From positions 1-10,921 of the forward strand of contig CAZLWX010000118.1 of the NCBI GenBank assembly GCA_964563295.1: DNA of 10,921 bases. Reading direction: 5' to 3'. Positions 6,284 through 10,921 of the stretch are shown piece after piece. The stretch is from Chryseosolibacter sp964563295 (GTDB taxonomy: Bacteria > Bacteroidota > Bacteroidia > Cytophagales > Cyclobacteriaceae). Both the position numbers and the translations under genes were made by a program. Position 1 is the stretch's first letter; each line of letters starts with the position of its first letter. The notes beneath the pieces were generated by a model. That model did not search any database. It was not told where the DNA came from and saw only the letters and a program-made list of their open reading frames with translations.

Positions 6284-8125
6284 ATGATTAGAATAGGTGG
6301 CGCCACGATGAACCAAATCCCGCTCGACTGGGACAACAATGTGCGCAACATCCTGGACGCCGTTCGCCAGGCGCGTGAAAGCCGGGTGCGCATTCTATGC
6401 CTGCCTGAACTTTGTCTTACAGGCTACGGATGTGAAGATGTATTTCTAAGCGACTGGCTCACCGAGTCGGCATGGAACCACCTTCAATCAATTCTCGACT
6501 ATTGCAAAGGAATCACCGTGAGCATCGGGCTGCCCGTGCGAATAGACCATACAACGTATAATGGCGCGTGTGTGGTGAGTGACGGAAAAATCTTAGGCAT
6601 CACGCTCAAGCAGAACCTCGCCAAAGACGGTGTACACTATGAACCCAGGTGGTTCGAAGAGTGGCCTGCGAACATGGTGACTACACTTCCAAAACAATAT
6701 GGCAACGTGCAGGCCGGCGATCTCATCTATGAGGTGGATGGGATCCGTTTTGGATTCGAGATCTGCGAAGATGCCTGGAAGAAGGCGGCCCGCCCTGGCT
6801 ACCGGCTGTCTGACCGCGGCGTTGACCTGATCATGAACCCCAGCGCCAGTCACTTTGCTATGGGAAAGAGTTCGAACCGCGAGCAGGAAGTTGTAGTCGA
6901 GGGCTCAGGTAAATTCAATTGCGTCTACGTGTTTGTCAACCACCTGGGTAACGAAGCCGGCAGAATGATCTACGATGGCGACATCGTCGTCGGCCAGCGC
7001 GGCAAGCTGGTGGCGGTCAACAAAAGACTAAGCTTCCGGAAGGTTAATCTCCTTGCCTGTGATGTCGACTTTGTAAATCCCGCGAACACGGTCTGCACGC
7101 CGACCGTCGACGTCAAGGACAGGAACGAGGAATTGGCGCAGGCCTTATCCCTGGGGCTGTACGATTACCTGAGAAAAAGCAGGGCGAGGGGATTCGTGTT
7201 GTCACTCAGCGGTGGCGCCGACTCAAGCTTCTGCGCTGTGGCCGTCGCCGAAATGGTGAAGCGCGCGACATCCGAGCTCGGATGGGACACATTCTGCAAA
7301 TCGCTGGGCATGGATGCGTCAACCCTGGACGGCGACCCTGACCAGGCGGTAAACCGGTTGCTCACCTGCGCTTATCAAGGTACCAGGAATTCTTCGCCGA
7401 CAACACTCGAGTCGGCAATCAATCTCGCCAGGTCAATAGGAGCTCAGTTCGTTCATTGGACGATCGATGATGAAGTGGCAGCCTATACCGAAAAAGTTGA
7501 ACGCGCCATCGGCCGCCCGCTGACGTGGGAGAATGACGATGTGGCCTTGCAGAACATTCAGGCCCGGGCGAGATCACCGGTCATCTGGATGCTCGCCAAC
7601 GTCAAGAAATCCATCCTGCTCACTACGTCAAATCGCAGCGAGGGTGATGTCGGTTATGCCACCATGGATGGCGACACAAGCGGCAGCCTCGCCCCGATCG
7701 CCGGCTTGAGCAAGCCGTTCATCATGCAATGGCTTAAGTGGGCCGAGCAGTCGCTGGGCTATTCCGCACTCGCCGCCGTCAATAGTCTTAGTCCGACGGC
7801 CGAACTGCGACCTGGTGCAAGCAAACAGACCGACGAAGATGATCTTATGCCTTATGCGGTGCTGGTAGAAATTGAGAAACACGCCATTCAATTGCGGAAG
7901 TCGCCGCGGCAGGTACTTGAAGCGTTGAAAGGGAAAACGATCGATGACAGCACCCTCAAAGGCTATATTCGCAAATTCTTCCGATTGTGGGCCGCCAATC
8001 AATGGAAACGTGAACGACTGGCACCCTCATTCCACCTCGACGACCTGAACGTCGACCCCCGAAGCTGGTGCCGTTTTCCGATTCTTTCGTCTGGCTTCGA
8101 CCCAGAGTTGCGCGAGTTGGAGTAG
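6284..8125 (+). CDS. nadE: glutamine-dependent NAD+ synthetase
   Basis: This enzyme makes NAD+ from nicotinic-acid adenine dinucleotide, ATP and glutamine-derived ammonia, the last step of NAD biosynthesis. It is the long, two-domain form (613 residues). The N-terminal nitrilase-type glutaminase has the Glu-Lys-Cys triad: Glu42 in LPELCLTGYG, Lys109 in LKQNLAKDGVHYEPRWF and Cys161 in FEICEDAW. The C-terminal synthetase has the ATP pyrophosphatase P-loop SGGADSS (309-315) and the run LLTTSNRSEGDVGYATMDGD, continuing to SGSLAPIAGLSK, that helps bind substrate. Because it carries its own glutaminase domain, it should use glutamine directly. The ATG start gives MIRIGGATMNQIPLDW, a normal N-terminus for the nitrilase domain. 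It is 43 bp after rnc and probably shares its transcript. Confidence 0.96.
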   Translation: MIRIGGATMNQIPLDWDNNVRNILDAVRQARESRVRILCLPELCLTGYGCEDVFLSDWLTESAWNHLQSILDYCKGITVSIGLPVRIDHTTYNGACVVSDGKILGITLKQNLAKDGVHYEPRWFEEWPANMVTTLPKQYGNVQAGDLIYEVDGIRFGFEICEDAWKKAARPGYRLSDRGVDLIMNPSASHFAMGKSSNREQEVVVEGSGKFNCVYVFVNHLGNEAGRMIYDGDIVVGQRGKLVAVNKRLSFRKVNLLACDVDFVNPANTVCTPTVDVKDRNEELAQALSLGLYDYLRKSRARGFVLSLSGGADSSFCAVAVAEMVKRATSELGWDTFCKSLGMDASTLDGDPDQAVNRLLTCAYQGTRNSSPTTLESAINLARSIGAQFVHWTIDDEVAAYTEKVERAIGRPLTWENDDVALQNIQARARSPVIWMLANVKKSILLTTSNRSEGDVGYATMDGDTSGSLAPIAGLSKPFIMQWLKWAEQSLGYSALAAVNSLSPTAELRPGASKQTDEDDLMPYAVLVEIEKHAIQLRKSPRQVLEALKGKTIDDSTLKGYIRKFFRLWAANQWKRERLAPSFHLDDLNVDPRSWCRFPILSSGFDPELRELE

Positions 8126-8169
8126 CCAGAGGCTGTCAACACCACCCCTCCAAATTTTTCGGCCCTTAA

Positions 8170-8199
8170 TTCGTTAAACCAACCGTTCCCGTATATTTG
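8170..8199 (+). promoter_or_regulatory. candidate promoter immediately before lgt
   Basis: TATATTTG at 8192-8199 is an exact match to the Bacteroidota -7 consensus TAnnTTTG. A weak -33 element, TTCG (8170-8173), lies 18 bp upstream. The -7 box ends only five bases before the lgt ATG at 8205, so the predicted transcription start falls at or within a base or two of the start codon. The transcript would be leaderless or nearly so. Confidence 0.5.
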
Positions 8200-8204
8200 T
8201 CGTT

Positions 8205-9308
8205 ATGGCCATTTCTAACTTTATCATCTGGAACGGTAGCCCGGAAATTTTTTCCATTGGAACTTTTGCCCTGCGTTGGTATGGGCTGTTTTTCGCCCTG
8301 GGCTTCCTCATCAGTCAGCAAATTCTGTATTACATATACCGTAAGGAAGGCAAGCCGCAAACGGATGTCGACACCCTGACGATATACATGGTTATTGCCA
8401 CGATTGTCGGCGCCAGGCTGGGGCACGTCATCTTCTATCAGCCCGAGATTATTTGGCAAGAACCGTGGGGCATATTTCTGCCTTTCGAATTTCATCCATT
8501 TCGATTCACGGGCCTGCAGGGGCTGGCCAGTCACGGCGGGGCTTTCGGAATTTTGTTTGCCCTGTGGCTTTATGCCCGGAAAAGGAGGCCTGGTCAAAAC
8601 TACCTGCAGGTAGTCGATCGCATTGTGATCCTGGTGGCATTGACAGGGGCCCTCATTCGTCTGGGTAACTTCTTTAATTCAGAGATCATCGGCAAACCAA
8701 CAGACAAGCCATACGGTGTTGTATTCGTGCATGCGCTGACGGATGCCATGGAGGACCAGGAAGGTAAGGATGATATCATCGAAAGTATCGTCTATCATAG
8801 GAACGACTCGGTGTCCGACCCGGGTGGTGCCGAAGTGCCCTTGTCGGTCTACGTGTTTTTTGAAACCGGCACCAGCGAACAGCAGGCGAACCGCATAATG
8901 ACGTACGGCCAGGGCATGGCGTATCGCCTGAGCAGTTTCTTCACTGGCGAAGATGTGAATTATGAACTCACTACCCAGCAGGATGGCAAACTCGCCGCGC
9001 GACTTAACGTGGTGGGCATCGCTCGCCACCCCGCGCAATTATACGAATCGATTTCGTGTGTCTTCCTTTTCTTACTCCTGTTTGCCATCTGGAATCGCCA
9101 TCGCGAAAACCTCCCCCCGGGCAGATTGTTGGGGATTTTCCTTATTATCTGTTTTGGGTTGCGATTTATATATGAGTTTCTCAAGGAACCGCAGGAGGCT
9201 TTTGAAAATGACTTGCCTCTTTTCATGGGCCAGATATTAAGTATTCCGCTGGTAATTGCCGGAATTCTGATTCTTCTTTATTCTTATCGAAAGAAACAGG
9301 TAATGTAA
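8205..9308 (+). CDS. lgt: prolipoprotein diacylglyceryl transferase
   Basis: This inner-membrane enzyme transfers diacylglycerol from phosphatidylglycerol to the lipobox cysteine of prolipoproteins, the first step of lipoprotein maturation. Seven hydrophobic segments fit the Lgt fold, at about 17-45, 57-79, 106-128, 135-157, 277-299, 306-326 and 337-363. Matching key residues are His110 in GLASHGGAFG, Arg152 and Asn155 in IRLGNFFNSE (Escherichia coli Arg143, Asn146) and Arg320 in CFGLRFIYEF (Arg239). The conserved RHPAQLYES starts at Arg274. The position of the E. coli Tyr235 is Cys316. The protein has 367 residues against 291 in E. coli. Most of the excess is a polar, acidic stretch of roughly 60 extra residues between Asn155 and Arg274, in the region expected to form the periplasmic head. 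ATG at 8205 gives MAISNFIIWNGSPEIF, a standard start. The Omp85-like gene begins 17 bp after its stop. Confidence 0.95.
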   Translation: MAISNFIIWNGSPEIFSIGTFALRWYGLFFALGFLISQQILYYIYRKEGKPQTDVDTLTIYMVIATIVGARLGHVIFYQPEIIWQEPWGIFLPFEFHPFRFTGLQGLASHGGAFGILFALWLYARKRRPGQNYLQVVDRIVILVALTGALIRLGNFFNSEIIGKPTDKPYGVVFVHALTDAMEDQEGKDDIIESIVYHRNDSVSDPGGAEVPLSVYVFFETGTSEQQANRIMTYGQGMAYRLSSFFTGEDVNYELTTQQDGKLAARLNVVGIARHPAQLYESISCVFLFLLLFAIWNRHRENLPPGRLLGIFLIICFGLRFIYEFLKEPQEAFENDLPLFMGQILSIPLVIAGILILLYSYRKKQVM

Positions 9309-9325
9309 GTTTCGCTCAGGCGAGC

Positions 9326-10825
9326 GTGTTTCAAAAAGGTGATGTTTGTTTTGTGTCTGGAAAACTCGCATTCGTTTTCATTTGCCTCGGAGTCCTGACC
9401 TCCGTCCACAGCGCTGCCGGGCAGACGGCCTCGCGTGACACCCTTCGGCGTTCACCGGGGCGATTCCATGCCGACACCACAGCACGGTTCCTCCAGGTCA
9501 ACAGGATATTCATCATCGGCAACAGGATCACCCGCGACCAGATTATCATGCGCGAGATGTCGTTGAAGCAAGGCGACATCGTCTACAGCGCAGACCTGGG
9601 TTCAATTCTGGACCTTGACAAAAAGAAACTCATCAACACTCGTCTGTTCAACACGGTCGAGATCAAGATGCTGGAACTGGAAACTGGCAAAGTCGACCTT
9701 CTCATTGACCTGGACGAACGTTGGTATACATTCCCAGCGCCATTGTTTGAATTGTCCGACCGAAACTTCAACGAGTGGTGGCAGAACTATAATCATGATC
9801 TTCATCGGGTGAACTATGGATTCCGCCTGTACCAATTCAACATGCGGGGACGTAATGAAACGCTTCGGTTCCTGGCACAATTCGGTTTCCAACGGAAGTT
9901 TGAACTGCTCTACCGCTTCCCCTACATCGACCGCAAACAAAAGCACGGCCTCACGATCGACCTGGGATACCATGAATCGAAGAACGTAGCGGTGCGCACC
10001 ATGGAACACAAATACGAGTTTCTTCCATCTGACAACATCCTTCGGCGTGACCGAAGCGCCGGACTTACTTACACCTACAGAAAATCCTTTTACCGAACCC
10101 ACACGGCCAAGATCGAATACCGCGATGCGTTCGTCCAGGACACCGTCATTGAGCGAAACCCGATCTACTTTCAGGGAGAGGGCGTGCAGCGACAGCGCTA
10201 CACCTGGCTAACCTATCAATTCAACGCTGACCACCGCGACTTCCTTGCCTATCCGCTCAAAGGCTACCAATTTACTTTCGGAATATCCAAGTATGGAATC
10301 TTTAAAAGTGACGACCTCGATAAGTTCGATGTGAGCGTGATCTACTCGAAATACTTTGATCTTGGAAAAAATTTCTACCTCTCCAACAACTTCAATGTCT
10401 ACTGGAGTACTCCCGATGATGTGCCCTATACCAACTTCGGGGTGTTGGGACTCCGGCGGCAGTTCGTAAGAGGTTACGAGATCTATGTGCTCGAAGGACC
10501 GTACTTTGCGCTCAACAAGACTACTTTCAAGAAGCTCATCTTCTCGCAAGACTACCACCTGGAAGACATGCCTATCAAGCAGTTCAGGCATGTACCTCTC
10601 TCAATCTACTTCAAGACCTACGCGGACTTTGGATTCGTGGAGAACTATCCCTATTACGCCAATCAGGATAAACCGCAGAATGTCCGACTTACGGGAAAAC
10701 TGTTGTCCGGCGTCGGCTTCGGGTTCGACGTGGTTGGATCGTATGATATCGTGCTGCGTTTCGAATACAGTTTCAATGCGGAAGGCGAGGACGGTTTCTT
10801 TTTTCACGTGAAGAAGGAGTTCTGA
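9326..10825 (+). CDS. BamA/TamA-family outer membrane protein with one POTRA domain
   Basis: The protein is an Omp85-superfamily beta-barrel of 499 residues. An N-terminal signal peptide has its hydrophobic core at about 14-27 and a likely cleavage site near 31-33. Cys20 is not in a lipobox, so it is not a lipoprotein. A single POTRA domain follows (about 55-135), with the typical GNRITRDQIIMRE at 65-77 and LFNTVEIKM. The remaining roughly 360 residues are rich in alternating aromatic and polar strands, contain the loop-6 motif VRGY (381-384), and end in Phe, as many barrel substrates do. BamA has five POTRAs and TamA three, so this is a small paralogue rather than the main assembly factor. 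Possible roles are protein or lipid insertion into the outer membrane; the substrate is unknown. GTG at 9326 is preceded by AGG six bases upstream. GTG at 9353, giving MSGKLAFVFICLG, is an equally plausible start. It is probably co-transcribed with lgt. Confidence 0.87.
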   Translation: MFQKGDVCFVSGKLAFVFICLGVLTSVHSAAGQTASRDTLRRSPGRFHADTTARFLQVNRIFIIGNRITRDQIIMREMSLKQGDIVYSADLGSILDLDKKKLINTRLFNTVEIKMLELETGKVDLLIDLDERWYTFPAPLFELSDRNFNEWWQNYNHDLHRVNYGFRLYQFNMRGRNETLRFLAQFGFQRKFELLYRFPYIDRKQKHGLTIDLGYHESKNVAVRTMEHKYEFLPSDNILRRDRSAGLTYTYRKSFYRTHTAKIEYRDAFVQDTVIERNPIYFQGEGVQRQRYTWLTYQFNADHRDFLAYPLKGYQFTFGISKYGIFKSDDLDKFDVSVIYSKYFDLGKNFYLSNNFNVYWSTPDDVPYTNFGVLGLRRQFVRGYEIYVLEGPYFALNKTTFKKLIFSQDYHLEDMPIKQFRHVPLSIYFKTYADFGFVENYPYYANQDKPQNVRLTGKLLSGVGFGFDVVGSYDIVLRFEYSFNAEGEDGFFFHVKKEF

Positions 10826-10827
10826 AA

Positions 10828-10857
10828 GTGTTCGTGTTGAGGTGTTCAGGTGTTGGC
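10828..10857. repeat. GTGTTCAG octamer array after the last gene
   Basis: Units read GTGTTC, GTGTTGAG, GTGTTCAG and GTGTTGGC, a mostly 8-bp period that begins two bases after the stop codon of the Omp85-like gene. It is the same family as the array at 1838-1869. There is no hairpin followed by a T-tract. Nothing codable was recognised between here and the ATTCCTA array. Confidence 0.7.
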
Positions 10858-10872
10858 CGTTGGCGGCGTGCT

Positions 10873-10893
10873 ATTCCTAATTCCTAATTCTTA
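10873..10893. repeat. ATTCCTA heptad array
   Basis: Three consecutive 7-bp units read ATTCCTA, ATTCCTA and ATTCTTA. It is the sixth unit family of short period in the window and lies beside the GTGTTCAG array, as arrays do in the rqcH-pyk gap. Beyond it the window ends 28 bases later with no identifiable gene. Confidence 0.75.
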
Positions 10894-10921
10894 AGTGCGA
10901 CCATACATGGCAACTCCTCGA

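Noticed and set aside
9602..10102. 166-codon antisense open frame inside the Omp85-like gene
   Set aside because: It overlaps the POTRA and first barrel strands of a clear protein on the plus strand; no start signal or domain supports it.
10907..10921. ATG followed by four codons at the window edge, possibly the start of another gene
   Set aside because: Five codons are too few to judge, and no ribosome binding site or promoter was recognised before it.

Overview
The window looks like an ordinary housekeeping segment of a Bacteroidota chromosome, probably from the order Cytophagales. Four signs point there: a gene of the Bacteroidota-restricted IPExxxVDY family, promoter-like elements of the Bacteroidota type (TAnnTTTG with an upstream TTTG), little use of Shine-Dalgarno sequences, and protein variants typical of the phylum in the RqcH-like protein, RNase III and Lgt. 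Base composition is fairly even. I see no mobile element, tRNA, rRNA, CRISPR array or defence gene. The order-level placement is an inference.

Layout. (1) Positions 1-168 hold no recognisable gene but carry short tandem arrays with a 7-bp period and an 18-bp perfect palindrome. (2) 169-1719 (+) encodes an RqcH/NFACT-type ribosome quality control protein. (3) 1720-1896 is a convergent gap holding three different short-period arrays. (4) 1897-3782 (-) holds pyruvate kinase, preceded in its transcription unit by the IPExxxVDY-family gene. (5) 3783-3897 is a divergent intergenic region with a good candidate promoter for acpP and an 8-bp inverted repeat across its -7 box. (6) 3898-8125 (+) runs acpP, fabF, rnc, nadE. 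(7) 8205-10825 (+) is lgt, with its own candidate promoter almost touching the start codon, followed by a one-POTRA Omp85/BamA-like outer-membrane protein. (8) 10826-10921 again contains short-period arrays and no identifiable gene.

How the genes work together. AcpP carries the growing acyl chain and FabF elongates it. RNase III processes structured RNA. NadE makes NAD+ and pyruvate kinase finishes glycolysis. Lgt attaches diacylglycerol to lipoproteins, and the adjacent Omp85-like protein belongs to the outer membrane, so the last two form a small envelope module. RqcH rescues stalled 50S subunits.

The coding content is conventional. The most unusual structure is non-coding: at least six short-period tandem arrays (about 7 or 8 bp, with different unit sequences) sit only at the outer borders of the gene clusters and are absent from the gaps inside them. 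Smaller points of interest are an RNase III with Asn at a usual Asp metal-ligand position, an enlarged Lgt with a nearly leaderless predicted transcript, and Glu-Arg in place of the Asp-Arg pair in RqcH.
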